This document shows positions 22,194 to 31,725 of a stretch of 34,566 nucleotides of DNA, in pieces. Location: positions 1 through 34,566 of the forward strand of contig CAMLDO010000022.1 of NCBI GenBank assembly GCA_946478865.1. The letters are read 5' to 3'. A program made the translations under genes and the position numbers. Every line of letters starts with the position of its first letter. Position 1 is the first letter of the stretch. The notes under the pieces are model-generated. The model saw only the letters and a program-made list of their open reading frames with translations, did no database searches and was not told the origin of the DNA. Source of the DNA: an uncultured Methylobacillus sp. GTDB lineage: Bacteria; Pseudomonadota; Gammaproteobacteria; Burkholderiales; Methylophilaceae.

Positions 22194-22550
22194 TTAAACA
22201 GTCTTGCCGCGATAGATCACCATCGAGGCGCCTTGCGACTGCGAGAAGTTGTCGTAACCGATCAGGCGCACGTGGTTGTCCGGATTGGCCTTGTGGCAGG
22301 CTTCGGCTTCGGCCAGGATGCGGTCGACGTCGGTTTCGCCGAACATCGGCAGCTTCCACATGTACCAGTAGGAATCCATCAGGTATTGCGGCTCGATATG
22401 CTCGATGGCCGGGTTCCAGCCCTTGGACACGAGATATTCGATCTGCTTGCGGATGTCGCCTTCGCTCATCGCCGGCAGATAGGAGAAGGTCTCGAACTTG
22501 CGGCTCGCGGGGTCGCTCAGACGCGACTTGTAATCCATTACTTCGCTCAT
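22194..22550 (-). CDS. cbbS: RuBisCO small subunit (form I)
   Basis: A 118-aa protein. ATG 22550 is the start, with AAGGA seven bases upstream; an upstream TTG gives an extra five residues that are unlikely. It has the conserved small-subunit pattern: the N-terminal [20 protein letters not shown], the middle [30 protein letters not shown], and [22 protein letters not shown] at the end. It caps the L8 core of form I RuBisCO, giving L8S8. It follows cbbL by 85 bases containing two hairpins. Confidence 0.97.
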   Translation of the reverse strand: MSEVMDYKSRLSDPASRKFETFSYLPAMSEGDIRKQIEYLVSKGWNPAIEHIEPQYLMDSYWYMWKLPMFGETDVDRILAEAEACHKANPDNHVRLIGYDNFSQSQGASMVIYRGKTV

Positions 22551-22573
22551 TGCATTTCCTTTCAATATTCAGT

Positions 22574-22618
22574 CGTAAGCCCGGCTTACGGTTCGCGGAC
22601 CGGCGGGACGAGCCCGCC
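22574..22618 (-). other. Two hairpins between cbbL and cbbS
   Basis: CGTAAGC-CCG-GCTTACG (22574-22590) and GGCGGG/CCCGCC (22602-22618) lie between cbbL and cbbS. Neither is followed by a T-run on the minus strand. They may stabilise or guide processing of the cbbLS message. Confidence 0.55.
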
Positions 22619-22635
22619 AGAACACGGAGATGACC

Positions 22636-24057
22636 TTACTTGTGGGCGACGTCCAGCTTGTCCACGGTATCGAACTCGAACTTGATTTCCTTCCACGTTT
22701 CCATGGCGATCTTCAGTTCCGGGCTGCTCTTCGCGGCTTCGGTCAGAACGGCCTTGCCTTCCTTCTCGATGGCGACGCCCTTGTTGCGCGCTTCCACGCA
22801 AGCTTCTAGCGCCACGCGGTTGGCCGCGGCGCCTGCCGCATTGCCCCACGGGTGGCCGAGAGTACCGCCGCCGAACTGCAGCACGGAGTCGTCACCGAAG
22901 ATGGTGACCAGTGCCGGCATGTGCCACACGTGGATACCGCCGGAAGCCACCGGCAGGACGCCAGGCATGGAGCCCCAGTCCTGATCGAAGAAGATGCCGC
23001 GGCTGCGGTCTTCCTTGATGAAGCTGTCGCGCATGATGTCGATCCAGCCCAGGGTTGCGGCGCGGTCGCCTTCCAGCTTGCCCACGACGGTACCGGAGTG
23101 CAGGTGGTCACCGCCGGACAGACGCAGGATCTTGGTCAGCACGCGGAAGTGGATGCCGTGGTGCGGGTTGCGGTCGAGCACGGCGTGCATGGCGCGGTGG
23201 ATGTGCAGCAGCATGCCGTTGTCGCGGCACCAGTTGGCCAGGCCGGTGTTGGCCGTCAGGCCGCCGGTCAGGTAGTCGTGCATGATGATCGGTGCGCCGA
23301 TGGACTTGGCGAACTCGGCACGCTTGTACATTTCTTCCGGGGTCGGCGCGGTCACGTTCAGGTAGTGGCCCTTGCGCTCGCCGGTTTCGCGTTGTGCCTT
23401 GAGGGTCGCTTCATGCACGAACTCGAAACGGTCGCGCCAACGCATGAACGGCTGGCTGTTGACGTTTTCGTCGTCCTTGGTGAAGTCCAGGCCGCCGCGC
23501 AGGCATTCGTAAACGGCGCGGCCGTAGTTCTTGGCGGACAGGCCGAGCTTGGGCTTGATGGTGCAACCCAGCAGCGGACGGCCGTACTTGTTCATCTTGT
23601 CGCGTTCGACCTGGATGCCGTGGGGAGGTCCGCCACAGGTCTTCACGTAGGCGAGCGGGAAGCGCACGTCTTCCAGGCGCAGGGAACGCAGGGCCTTGAA
23701 GCCGAACACGTTACCGACCAGCGAGGTCAGCACGTTAACAACGGAGCCTTCTTCGAACAGGTCGATCGGGTAGGCCACGAAAGCGTAGAAGGAGGTGTCG
23801 TCGCCGGGGACGTCCTCGATCGCGTACGCGCGACCCTTGTAGTAGTCGAGGTCGGTGAGCAGGTCAGTCCACACGGTGGTCCAGGTACCGGTGGAAGATT
23901 CAGCGGCCACTGCAGCGGCCACTTCTTCGCGGTCTACGCCGGGCTGCGGCACAACCTTGAAGCAGGCCAGAATGTCGGTGTCCTTAGGGGTGTATTCGGG
24001 CATCCAGTAAGTCTGCCGGTATTCCTTCACCCCGGCGTTGTAGGTTTTGACTGCCAT
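22636..24057 (-). CDS. cbbL: RuBisCO large subunit, form IA
   Basis: A 473-aa protein starting at ATG 24057 with AGGAGAAGG upstream. The N-terminus ([18 protein letters not shown]) is characteristic of form IA. Catalytic residues are present: K168 in TIKPKLGLS (equivalent to plant K175), the carbamylated K194 in [10 protein letters not shown] with D196 and E197, the IHRAMHA histidine, and the loop-6 lysine in VVGKLEGDR. It fixes CO2 onto ribulose 1,5-bisphosphate. There are no carboxysome shell genes in the window, so this is the cytosolic form IA type with CbbQO. It is the first gene of the operon, directly opposite cbbR. Confidence 0.98.
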   Translation of the reverse strand: MAVKTYNAGVKEYRQTYWMPEYTPKDTDILACFKVVPQPGVDREEVAAAVAAESSTGTWTTVWTDLLTDLDYYKGRAYAIEDVPGDDTSFYAFVAYPIDLFEEGSVVNVLTSLVGNVFGFKALRSLRLEDVRFPLAYVKTCGGPPHGIQVERDKMNKYGRPLLGCTIKPKLGLSAKNYGRAVYECLRGGLDFTKDDENVNSQPFMRWRDRFEFVHEATLKAQRETGERKGHYLNVTAPTPEEMYKRAEFAKSIGAPIIMHDYLTGGLTANTGLANWCRDNGMLLHIHRAMHAVLDRNPHHGIHFRVLTKILRLSGGDHLHSGTVVGKLEGDRAATLGWIDIMRDSFIKEDRSRGIFFDQDWGSMPGVLPVASGGIHVWHMPALVTIFGDDSVLQFGGGTLGHPWGNAAGAAANRVALEACVEARNKGVAIEKEGKAVLTEAAKSSPELKIAMETWKEIKFEFDTVDKLDVAHK

Positions 24058-24122
24058 TGTCCTTCTCCTCAGGTTTACGAAATTCAGATAGTCGATTGAT
24101 TTATGTCGACGACGTGAAACGC

Positions 24123-24171
24123 ATTATGGGAGCGGCTTATGGTTTATGATAGTTAAATCAAATTATCATAA
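24123..24171. promoter_or_regulatory. cbb control region: CbbR-type operator and cbbL promoter
   Basis: TTATGATA (24144-24151) and TATCATAA (24164-24171) form a perfect 8-bp inverted repeat with a 12-base spacer, typical of a LysR-type operator. On the minus strand a CATAAT box (24128-24123) lies 17 bases from TATCAT (24151-24146), so the poor -35 of cbbL overlaps the proximal half-site. This is how LysR-type activators commonly work. Confidence 0.75.
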
Positions 24172-24209
24172 TGTTTAATATTTATTTAACCATGGAAGAG
24201 GTGTAAATC

Positions 24210-25133
24210 GTGCCTATCCGTCATGCCACGCTCAATCAGTTCCGGATCTTCGACGCCGTCGCGCGCAACATGAGTTTTGCGCGTGCCGCCGAAGAATTAC
24301 ACCTTACGCCGCCCGCTCTTTCCATTCAAGTCAAGCAGTTGGCGGATGCGGCGGGCGAATCCTTGTACGAGCAGATCGGCAAGAAAATCCATCTCACAGC
24401 TGCCGGGCGCATCATGGCCGAAGCCTGCCGCGACATCGACAAGCGCCTGGAACGACTGTCACAGGATCTGGGGGCCTTGCAAGGTCTGGAGAAAGGTTCG
24501 CTCAAGCTCGCGATCCTCACCACGGCCGAATATTTCGCCCCGCGCATACTAGGTGAGTTCTGCGCCCAGCACCCGGGCATTGAAGCCTCGATGTTCGTCG
24601 GCAACCGGGAGACACTGCTGGAGCGTATGGCGCAGAATCTCGATGACCTCTACATCTTCGGTCAGCCGCCGGCGAACCTGAACATCGTGGCCGAGAGCTT
24701 TGCCTACAACCCGCTGGTCGTGATCGCGCGCACCGATCATCCGCTCGCGAGCGAGAAAAACATCGCCCCGTCACGGCTCAATGGCGTGCCCTTCATCCTG
24801 CGCGAACCCGGTTCCGGCATGCGGCTTGCCACCGAGGATTTCATGAACAAAAACAACGTGCGCATCGAAACACGCATGGAGGTAGGGAGCAACGAGGCGA
24901 TCAAACAGGCGGTGAAAGGTGCGCTGGGACTGGCGGTGCTGTCGCTTGCCTCGGTGTCGGCGGAAATCGAGCGCGGCGAATTGACTACCCTGGACGTGCG
25001 CGGCTTTCCGCTCATGCGCCGCTGGCATGTAGCCTATCCAGCAGGCAAGAACCTTTCACATGCCGCAGAGGAATTCCGCAAGCTGCTGTTCGTCAGTTCT
25101 ATCGACAACTATGGACTGGCGTCAGCGAAATAA
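24210..25133 (+). CDS. cbbR: LysR-type regulator CbbR
   Basis: A 307-aa LysR-family regulator starting at GTG 24210 with GAGGTG seven bases upstream. The N-terminal helix-turn-helix is FDAVARNMSFARAAEELHLTPPALSIQVKQL (about residues 11-42). The C-terminal periplasmic-binding-protein-like domain senses a metabolite. Position, divergent to cbbL across 152 bases with a perfect dyad, and the LTPPALSIQVKQL pattern identify CbbR. It activates the cbb genes and responds to metabolites such as NADPH or RuBP in relatives. The stop abuts the convergent ybiB stop (TAATCA). Confidence 0.93.
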   Translation: MPIRHATLNQFRIFDAVARNMSFARAAEELHLTPPALSIQVKQLADAAGESLYEQIGKKIHLTAAGRIMAEACRDIDKRLERLSQDLGALQGLEKGSLKLAILTTAEYFAPRILGEFCAQHPGIEASMFVGNRETLLERMAQNLDDLYIFGQPPANLNIVAESFAYNPLVVIARTDHPLASEKNIAPSRLNGVPFILREPGSGMRLATEDFMNKNNVRIETRMEVGSNEAIKQAVKGALGLAVLSLASVSAEIERGELTTLDVRGFPLMRRWHVAYPAGKNLSHAAEEFRKLLFVSSIDNYGLASAK

Positions 25134-26072
25134 TCAGACAGGCAGCTTGTCCGTCGCGCCGCTGGCATACAGACAGCTCGCCACCTGCAATGCAATGGGC
25201 TGCGGAACGGGCACCTCGCCCGCCAGAGCCTCGCGTATCCACGCTGCGGTCGTCACTGCATCCATCGCTCCGGGCAGGTCCGGCACTTCGGGAATCGTCC
25301 CTTGTTCGGCCGGCACCAGCACGCGCTCCTCGCCCGCGTTGAAATACAGCATCTGCGGGCAGCGCTTGGGATTGGCGTATACCTCGCCCTCGGTCCCGCG
25401 CAGCAATAGTGCTCGCGCGCCGCTCACCTTGAGGAAAGCACTGCTCTTGCCGAGATATTCCGGATGCGTGACGCTGTTAATGCGCACCGATTGCCCATGG
25501 AACGGATCGGCCAGCTTGACCAGAGTATGTGTGCTGTTGCGCAGGCCGAGCCGCCAGCGAATCTTGAGCAGGCGATCGACCTCGGGGGACATCGTCTCGA
25601 TGGTAAGAAACGCGACTTCCCCCCTATCCAGCTTGCGCTGCGCCTCTTCCACGCTACGGCAGGGTTCGATGCCCAACTCCGCAAATACTTCGGCGCTCAC
25701 GACGCGCTTGGGATCGTGCGTCACGCCATGCACCAGCACCGGCACGCCTTGCCGCGCGAGCAGCAAGGCAAGCAGCGGCGTGAGATTGCCTTGGCGGCGC
25801 GCACCGTTGTAGCTCGGGATTACTACCGGCAGCGGCTTCCTGGCCGGCGCTTTCATCTGCGGCAGGACATCCTCCATGGCACGGTAGAAGCCCAGCATCT
25901 CCTCTTCCGACTCGCCCTTGATGCGAAAAGCAATCAACAGTGCCCCCAGCTCCAGATCGGGCACTTCGTTACGCAGCATGGCACGATAAAGCGCGTAGGC
26001 GGAGTCTTCCGGGAGATCGGTGGCGCCGTCCTTGCCGCGCCCCACTTCCTTGATGATGTCGTTGAATTGCAT
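25134..26072 (-). CDS. ybiB: DNA-binding protein YbiB / TrpD2-like
   Basis: A 312-aa protein of the anthranilate phosphoribosyltransferase fold. ATG 26072 (MQFNDIIKEVGRGKDGATDL) lines up with the start of YbiB; an upstream ATG 26111 gives an unsupported extension. Conserved parts are PDLELGALLIAFRIKGE (about 38-54), VVIPSYNGARRQGNL and VLVHGVTHDPKRV. It lacks the standard GTGGD glycine motif of TrpD. YbiB (TrpD2) binds nucleic acid nonspecifically and is not a tryptophan enzyme in E. coli. It converges with cbbR, with no base between the stops; no functional link to cbb is evident. Confidence 0.88.
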   Translation of the reverse strand: MQFNDIIKEVGRGKDGATDLPEDSAYALYRAMLRNEVPDLELGALLIAFRIKGESEEEMLGFYRAMEDVLPQMKAPARKPLPVVIPSYNGARRQGNLTPLLALLLARQGVPVLVHGVTHDPKRVVSAEVFAELGIEPCRSVEEAQRKLDRGEVAFLTIETMSPEVDRLLKIRWRLGLRNSTHTLVKLADPFHGQSVRINSVTHPEYLGKSSAFLKVSGARALLLRGTEGEVYANPKRCPQMLYFNAGEERVLVPAEQGTIPEVPDLPGAMDAVTTAAWIREALAGEVPVPQPIALQVASCLYASGATDKLPV

Positions 26073-26196
26073 GGCAGTACTTAGGATTGGTCTGAACGAA
26101 TTATGCCTCACAAACCAAGACAGGACTTAGTCCGGTTGGATTTTCCGTATTTCCATCGGCCCTCTAATCTGTCAGAATGCATTTACATTTGCACAA

Positions 26197-27183
26197 ATGT
26201 TAAAGACAGCAATTTCCAGGATGTTCAAGAAACCCGAAATCAACTTTCCGGAACTGAGCCCCGTTCCTTCCAAGCCTACCGGCAGCGTGATCCTGTTCGG
26301 CGAGGTACTTATCGACGCCTTTCCGGATCGCCTTGTGCTCGGTGGTGCTCCGTTCAACGTGGCCCGTCATCTGCGTGCTTTCGGCCTGCATCCGATGCTC
26401 ATCAGCCGTACCGGCAACGATGAATATCGCAACATCGTGCTCGCCGCGATGGCTTATTTCGGCATGGAAACGCTCGGGGTGCAGTGCGACCCCACCCACC
26501 CTACCGGCAAGGTACGCGTGCATGTCGGCAAGGACGGTCATCGCTTCGAGATACTGCCCGACCAGGCCTACGACTTTATCAACCCGACCATTACCCGCAT
26601 GGTGACGCTGTCGGCGCAGGCCGACCTGGTGTATTTCGGCACGCTGGCCCAGCGCAACAAGATGTCGCGGCGCGCGCTCAGCACCTTGCTGCGCAGCACC
26701 TCGGCACCACGCCTGCTGGATATCAACCTGCGGAAGCCATGGTACGACCCCATAACCCTGAAGCGCTCGCTCTCCCATGCGGACGTTCTCAAGGTCAACG
26801 AGGAAGAACTGCTCGCGCTGTCCGGCATGCTGAAATTGCAGGCCACGGATGAGCGTACCGCGGCGGAACAGCTGATACGGCAATACGAACTGGAATGCGT
26901 GCTGGTCACCTACGGCGAAATGGGCGCATGGATGCTGGACAACGAAGGCGCCGAAGTCGATGCGCCGGGCCTGCCGGCGCAATCGGTCGCGGATACCGTG
27001 GGAGCAGGCGACGCCTTCTCCGCCGTGTTCATTACCGGAGCCCTCAGCGGCTGGCCGGTGCAGCAGACGCTGACGCGTGCCAATGCCTTCGCTGCCGCCA
27101 TCTGCGGCCAGCCGGGCGCGATTCCCGAGCATCCCGATTTCTACGCGACTTTCCTGCGCGAGTGGGGCGTGCTCACCACCTGA
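26197..27183 (+). CDS. PfkB-family sugar kinase (fructokinase-like)
   Basis: A 328-aa kinase of the ribokinase/PfkB family. Signature 1 is GGAPFNVARHLRAFG (about 49-63) and signature 2 is DTVGAGDAFSAVF (from D266; catalytic base D272). The opening VILFGEVLIDAFPDRL matches fructokinases. It uses ATP to phosphorylate a sugar, probably fructose; ribose or other sugars are possible. ATG 26197 has no clear ribosome-binding site, and ATG 26221 is an alternative. It is divergent from ybiB. Confidence 0.85.
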   Translation: MLKTAISRMFKKPEINFPELSPVPSKPTGSVILFGEVLIDAFPDRLVLGGAPFNVARHLRAFGLHPMLISRTGNDEYRNIVLAAMAYFGMETLGVQCDPTHPTGKVRVHVGKDGHRFEILPDQAYDFINPTITRMVTLSAQADLVYFGTLAQRNKMSRRALSTLLRSTSAPRLLDINLRKPWYDPITLKRSLSHADVLKVNEEELLALSGMLKLQATDERTAAEQLIRQYELECVLVTYGEMGAWMLDNEGAEVDAPGLPAQSVADTVGAGDAFSAVFITGALSGWPVQQTLTRANAFAAAICGQPGAIPEHPDFYATFLREWGVLTT

Positions 27184-27284
27184 GCCGGAATTTGCGGGAA
27201 CCGACCCGCAAGACCTCCGGTCAACCCTGAAACCCGGGCCATACGGCCCACCTTCGTTCCTCATTCCAGAAAAAGGAGTCCTGC

Positions 27285-28253
27285 ATGTCCAGACTTTTTC
27301 CCGGGTTGAGCGCTGAAGACCTGAGATATTTCATCCAGATTTCGCAAGCCACCCTGCACATCGTGGTGATCCTCATCCTCGCCTGGATCGCACTGCGCCT
27401 CGCCAACCGGATGATCCGGCTGTTCAAAGGCTACATGCTGGGCCGCGTCGGCAACGACAGCATCGAGGTCAACCGGGTCGAAACGCTCGGCAATGTATTC
27501 CGCTATATCCTGTCGGTCGTCATCACCGTGATCGCAGGGATGCTCATGTTGAGCGAGCTGGGCATTTCCATCGCGCCTATTCTCGCTACCGCAGGGGTCG
27601 CAGGCATCGCCATCGGCTTCGGCGCGCAAAGCCTCATCAAGGATTACTTCACCGGCTTTTTCCTGCTGCTGGAAGACCAGGTGCGCCAAGGCGACGTAGT
27701 GACCGTGGCCGGCATCGGCGGGCTGGTAGAAGAAATCACGCTGCGCCATGTGAAGCTGCGCGACTACGACGGCAACGTGCATTACGTGCCGAATAACCAG
27801 ATCACGACCGTAACCAACATGAGCCGCGAGTTCGCTTTTGCCGTGATCGACGTGCGCGTCGCCAACCGGCAGAACGTGGATGCGATCATGGAACTGTGCC
27901 GCCACATTGCCTCGGAACTGCGCAACACGCCGCCGTTCTCGGACAAGATTCTGGAGGACCTGGAAATGGCGGGCGTGGAAAAGCTGGAAGACACGGCCTC
28001 CGTCATCCGCTGCCGTCTCAAGGTCAAGCCTCTGGCGCAATGGGACGTGAAGCGCGAGTTCCTGCGCCGCCTCAAGTTCGCTTTCGACGAGAACAACATG
28101 GAATTCCCGTTCCCGCACATGGTGATGTACCCCGGTCAGGACAAGAACGGCAATGTGGAGCCGGTGCACGTTACGCAGGAGGCTACGCTGGAAAACGAAC
28201 AGGAACCACAGGAACAGCAGGAGCCGCCGAGAAAAGAGGCTGCGCGCAAGTAA
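27285..28253 (+). CDS. MscS-family mechanosensitive ion channel
   Basis: A 322-aa small-conductance channel, starting at ATG 27285 with AAGGAG seven bases upstream. It has three or so N-terminal transmembrane segments (about residues 22-45, 70-95, 97-115). The third continues into the pore-lining helix with ILATAGVAGIAIGFGAQSLIKDYFTGFFLL, the family hallmark. The beta domain follows with QVRQGDVVTVAGIGGLVEEITLRHVKLRDYDGN and VHYVPNNQITTVTNMS. It releases solutes on osmotic downshock. The C-terminus is an unusual Glu/Gln-rich tail (ENEQEPQEQQEPPRK). Confidence 0.92.
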   Translation: MSRLFPGLSAEDLRYFIQISQATLHIVVILILAWIALRLANRMIRLFKGYMLGRVGNDSIEVNRVETLGNVFRYILSVVITVIAGMLMLSELGISIAPILATAGVAGIAIGFGAQSLIKDYFTGFFLLLEDQVRQGDVVTVAGIGGLVEEITLRHVKLRDYDGNVHYVPNNQITTVTNMSREFAFAVIDVRVANRQNVDAIMELCRHIASELRNTPPFSDKILEDLEMAGVEKLEDTASVIRCRLKVKPLAQWDVKREFLRRLKFAFDENNMEFPFPHMVMYPGQDKNGNVEPVHVTQEATLENEQEPQEQQEPPRKEAARK

Positions 28254-28295
28254 TTCGATGGAGCGCATCGGCCTGAGCCGGTAAAATCGCGCTCC

Positions 28296-30191
28296 ATGAT
28301 ACTTCTGCGCAATCTCTCCTACGGCCGCGGCAGCGAGCCACTCGTCACAGACGCCAGCCTTCAACTGCACCCGGGCTGGAAAATCGGCCTTGTTGGTGCC
28401 AACGGCTGCGGCAAATCCTCCTTCTTCGCGCTGCTGCGCGGCGAACTGCACCAGGAATCAGGTGACCTCGAAATCCCCGCTGCCTGGACCGTCGCTCACG
28501 TCGGCCAGGAAACCCCTGCCCTGCCCCAGCCCGCGCTGGAATTCGTGCTGGACGGCGACGAGGAGCTGCGCGAGGTCGAGCGCGCAATTGTCGAAGCCGA
28601 AGCCGCGCATGACGGCGAAAAGATAGGTGCGCTGCATGCGCGCTACGCCGAGATTGGTGGTTATGCCGCCAAGGCGCGTGCGGCCGAACTCATGAACGGC
28701 CTCGGATTTTCCAATGCCGACTTCGAGCGGCCGGTCGCGGAGTTTTCAGGCGGCTGGCGCGTACGCCTCAACCTCGGCCGCGCGCTCATGTGCCGCTCCG
28801 ATTTGCTGCTGCTGGACGAACCCACCAATCACCTCGATCTCGATGCAGTGATCTGGCTGGAAGGCTGGCTCAAGCGCTATCCCGGCACGCTGCTCCTGAT
28901 TTCGCACGACCGCGATTTCCTCGATGCCGTCACCAGTCACATCCTGCATTTCGACCAGGGCCGGCTCAAGCTCTATTCCGGCAACTACACCTCCTTCGAG
29001 CGCGCCCGTGCTGAACACCTCGCCTTGCAGCAGGCCATGCACGAGAAACAGCAGCGCGAAATCGCGCATTTGCACAGCTATATCGAGCGCTTCCGCGCCA
29101 AGGCCACCAAGGCACGCCAGGCACAAAGCCGCATCAAGGCGTTGGCGCGTATGGAAGAAGTCGCCGCCGCGCACGTGGACACGCCATTCACCTTCGGCTT
29201 CCGCGAGCCGGTGGCAATGCCGGATACGCTGCTGGAACTGCGCGACGCTGTTGCGGGCTATGGCGACAAGGCCGTGATCGGTAACGCGAATCTGTTCATC
29301 CGCCCCGGCGAGCGCATTGCGGTGCTCGGCCGCAACGGCGCGGGCAAATCCACGCTGGTGAAGATGCTGGCCGGCGTGCTGCCGCCATTGTCAGGTACGC
29401 GACGCGAGGGCAAGGGGTTGGAAATCGGTTATTTCGCCCAGCACCAAGTAGAAGCGCTGCGCCCCGAGGAGTCGCCGCTGCAGCATCTCATGCGCCTCGA
29501 CAAAACCACGCGCGAGCAGGATCACCGCAACTTTCTCGGCAGCTTCGACTTCCGCGGCGACATGGCGACCTCGCCTTGCGGCCCGTTTTCGGGCGGCGAA
29601 AAATCCCGCCTGGCACTCGCACTGCTGATCTGGCAACGCCCGAATCTCCTGCTGCTGGACGAACCCACCAACCACCTCGATCTGGAAATGCGCGAGGCGC
29701 TCACGCTGGCGTTGCAGGAAACCGATGCCGCCGTGGTACTGGTATCGCACGACCGGCATCTGCTGCGTACCACGGCCGACAGCCTGTACCTCGTCGATAG
29801 CGGCAAGATGACACCGTTCGAAGGCGACCTCGACGACTACGCCAATTGGCTGGCCGAACAGCGCAATGCCGCTACTGCTGCCGCACCAGACGAGAACAAG
29901 GCCGCGCGCAAGGAAGCGCGCGAGATGGCGGAAAAAACGCGCCAGCAATTGCTCGCGCAACGCCGCCCGCTGGTCAAGGAAGCGGAAAAACTGGAAAAGC
30001 TCATGCCCGGCTGGCAGCAGGAAAAAGATCAGCTAGACGAACGTCTGGGCGATCCAGCGCTATATGCCAGCCCGGACCGTACGCTGCTGGAAAGCCTGCT
30101 CAAGCGCCAGGCGCAGTTGGCGACAGATATCGAGAATGCAGAGTTGCGTTGGCTGGAAATTCAGGAGGAACTGGAGCGTATCGATCTGTAA
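28296..30191 (+). CDS. ABC-F family ATPase (YheS-like)
   Basis: A 631-aa soluble twin-cassette ABC protein without transmembrane domains. Cassette 1 has Walker A GANGCGKSS (about residues 34-42), signature FSGGWRVRLNL and Walker B LLLLDEPTNHLD. Cassette 2 has GRNGAGKST, signature FSGGEKSRLAL and LLLLDEPTNHLD. The Gln/Lys/Arg-rich linker between them (about 240-290) is the ABC-F P-site tRNA interaction motif. A coiled-coil-like C-terminus follows. ABC-F proteins act on the ribosome; YheS is the closest pattern. The stop lies seven bases from that of the convergent diguanylate cyclase. Confidence 0.93.
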   Translation: MILLRNLSYGRGSEPLVTDASLQLHPGWKIGLVGANGCGKSSFFALLRGELHQESGDLEIPAAWTVAHVGQETPALPQPALEFVLDGDEELREVERAIVEAEAAHDGEKIGALHARYAEIGGYAAKARAAELMNGLGFSNADFERPVAEFSGGWRVRLNLGRALMCRSDLLLLDEPTNHLDLDAVIWLEGWLKRYPGTLLLISHDRDFLDAVTSHILHFDQGRLKLYSGNYTSFERARAEHLALQQAMHEKQQREIAHLHSYIERFRAKATKARQAQSRIKALARMEEVAAAHVDTPFTFGFREPVAMPDTLLELRDAVAGYGDKAVIGNANLFIRPGERIAVLGRNGAGKSTLVKMLAGVLPPLSGTRREGKGLEIGYFAQHQVEALRPEESPLQHLMRLDKTTREQDHRNFLGSFDFRGDMATSPCGPFSGGEKSRLALALLIWQRPNLLLLDEPTNHLDLEMREALTLALQETDAAVVLVSHDRHLLRTTADSLYLVDSGKMTPFEGDLDDYANWLAEQRNAATAAAPDENKAARKEAREMAEKTRQQLLAQRRPLVKEAEKLEKLMPGWQQEKDQLDERLGDPALYASPDRTLLESLLKRQAQLATDIENAELRWLEIQEELERIDL

Positions 30192-30198
30192 TACCGCT

Positions 30199-31338
30199 TC
30201 AGGCTCCTTCCTCGCAGACAACCCGGTTGCGCCCCTCCGCCTTGGCGCGATAAAGCGCCATATCGGCGCGGTGTATCAAGCCGTCCAGCCCACCGTCGTG
30301 GGCTGAAACGCCGAGACTAATCGTCAGCGGGCACCTGATCTCCTTGTATACGAGGGGATTGCCCATGACGGCCTGACGCAGCTTTTCCGCCAGCACGGCT
30401 GCCGCTTGCACGCCGGTATCCGGCAGCAGGACCGCAAACTCCTCGCCACCTATCCGCCCGCACAAATCCGACTTTCTCAGCGAATTCCGCAACAGGTCGG
30501 CAAGATGCTGCAACGCGGCATCGCCCATAGCATGGCCATGAGTGTCGTTGATTGCCTTGAAATGATCGACATCCAGCAGTACCGCGCTCATGGGAGCGTT
30601 ATTGCGTTCGCAGTAGCTCAGCACCTGAGCGCCCTGCTCGAACAAGGCCCGCCGGTTATTGAGCCCCGTCAGCACATCGGTTTTCGCTTGCTGCTCGAAA
30701 GCGGCACGCGCGCCTTCCAGCTCGTGCGTCAGCTGAAAGCTGCGATGCAGCGCCGTCCCCAGCACGCCGGTAGCGCGAAACGAAGCCAGAATGAAGATGA
30801 TAGCCGTGACCGCCATGCTGACCGGAATGATGCCGCCCCGCATTAGCATCCATAGCGTGGACGGCAACAGGACAGACAGCATCGACCCTACGGCCATGTA
30901 ACGGTAGGAAGAATAAGTGGAGACAGCCCCTCCCGCCAGGCCGATCATCACGTACATCATGACCACCTGATGCACGAGCGATTCCTCCGGCATGACCATG
31001 ACGGCGCCGAGCCCCCATGCGAGCGAGGACAATATCAGGCTGACGGCAAACGGTCTTTCCCACACCAACAGGTTGTCGCTCTCGGGCTCAGCCCGGAAAT
31101 AAGCGAGGAATAGCCACAGCCGGATCAGCGAGCAGACGAGGATCACCACCAGCCAACTCATCAATGCGCCTGTTGCCACCTGCTCATGAAGCATCAGAGT
31201 GAGCAGGCATGCAATCACAACGCTGACGAACAGCGCAGGAAACGACTGGTGATAAAGCAGCCTCAGTTTATCGGCGCAGACCAGCTGCTGAATACGATGG
31301 CGGGCACCAGCGTCATGATCAGTATCGAATTGGGACAT
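30199..31338 (-). CDS. Membrane diguanylate cyclase (GGDEF), second copy
   Basis: A 379-aa protein. ATG 31338 is taken as the start; the open frame extends 32 codons further upstream with Arg-rich residues that do not look like a natural N-terminus. Five or six hydrophobic segments occupy about residues 30-190. The GGDEF domain has DVLTGLNNRRALF, LDVDHFKAINDTHGHAMGD and GGEEF at 297-301. The I-site is R288-D291 (RKSD). It makes c-di-GMP and should be product-inhibited. With the cyclase at 14306 and the HD-GYP protein, it is the third c-di-GMP gene in the window. It is divergent from DUF1294. Confidence 0.92.
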   Translation of the reverse strand: MSQFDTDHDAGARHRIQQLVCADKLRLLYHQSFPALFVSVVIACLLTLMLHEQVATGALMSWLVVILVCSLIRLWLFLAYFRAEPESDNLLVWERPFAVSLILSSLAWGLGAVMVMPEESLVHQVVMMYVMIGLAGGAVSTYSSYRYMAVGSMLSVLLPSTLWMLMRGGIIPVSMAVTAIIFILASFRATGVLGTALHRSFQLTHELEGARAAFEQQAKTDVLTGLNNRRALFEQGAQVLSYCERNNAPMSAVLLDVDHFKAINDTHGHAMGDAALQHLADLLRNSLRKSDLCGRIGGEEFAVLLPDTGVQAAAVLAEKLRQAVMGNPLVYKEIRCPLTISLGVSAHDGGLDGLIHRADMALYRAKAEGRNRVVCEEGA

Positions 31339-31440
31339 AATTCCAAATGCAGTTCTGAACCTAGCCGAAAACCAGACGCGAGTTAGATGCCTCCTCGACC
31401 GCGCGCGTTCCTTGATTGCGAGTTTCACAAACACTTTGCC

Positions 31441-31710
31441 ATGCCTCTCCCTACACTATTCAGCCTTTATGCAGTCCTCAGCGGCATCACTTTCCTCGTG
31501 TACGCGATAGACAAGAATGCCGCGCGCAAACGCCGTTGGCGCATCCCGGAACAACTCCTGCATTTTCTGGCGCTGCTGGGCGGATGGCCGGGAGCCCTGG
31601 CCGCGCAACAGGTGTTGCACCACAAGTGCAGCAAGCCCCGCTTCCTGATCGTCTTTTGGCTCATGGCTGGGTTAAACCTCTGTTTTGTATGGTGGTTGCT
31701 GCAACGCTAA
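31441..31710 (+). CDS. DUF1294 membrane protein
   Basis: An 89-aa protein with a DUF1294 layout: an N-terminal membrane segment (LFSLYAVLSGITFLVYAID), a conserved cytoplasmic motif KNAARKRRWRIPEQLLHFLALLGGWPGALAAQQVLHHK, and a C-terminal membrane segment (FLIVFWLMAGLNLCFVWWLL). ATG 31441 gives a compact two- to three-span protein; ATG 31387 would add an Arg/His-rich tail. Neither has a clear ribosome-binding site. In some proteins this domain is fused to a cold-shock domain, but that domain is absent here. The function is unknown. Confidence 0.8.
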   Translation: MPLPTLFSLYAVLSGITFLVYAIDKNAARKRRWRIPEQLLHFLALLGGWPGALAAQQVLHHKCSKPRFLIVFWLMAGLNLCFVWWLLQR

Positions 31711-31725
31711 AACGCATCTCACCTC

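Noticed and set aside
22852..24099. Plus-strand open frame of 415 codons
   Set aside because: It is antisense to cbbL, which has all catalytic residues.
27261..28451. Minus-strand open frame of 396 codons
   Set aside because: It is antisense to the MscS gene and its low-complexity His/Asp-rich content is not protein-like.
31339..31434. N-terminal extension of the second diguanylate cyclase
   Set aside because: The extra 32 residues are Arg-rich, have no ribosome-binding site and would take up most of the divergent promoter region with DUF1294.
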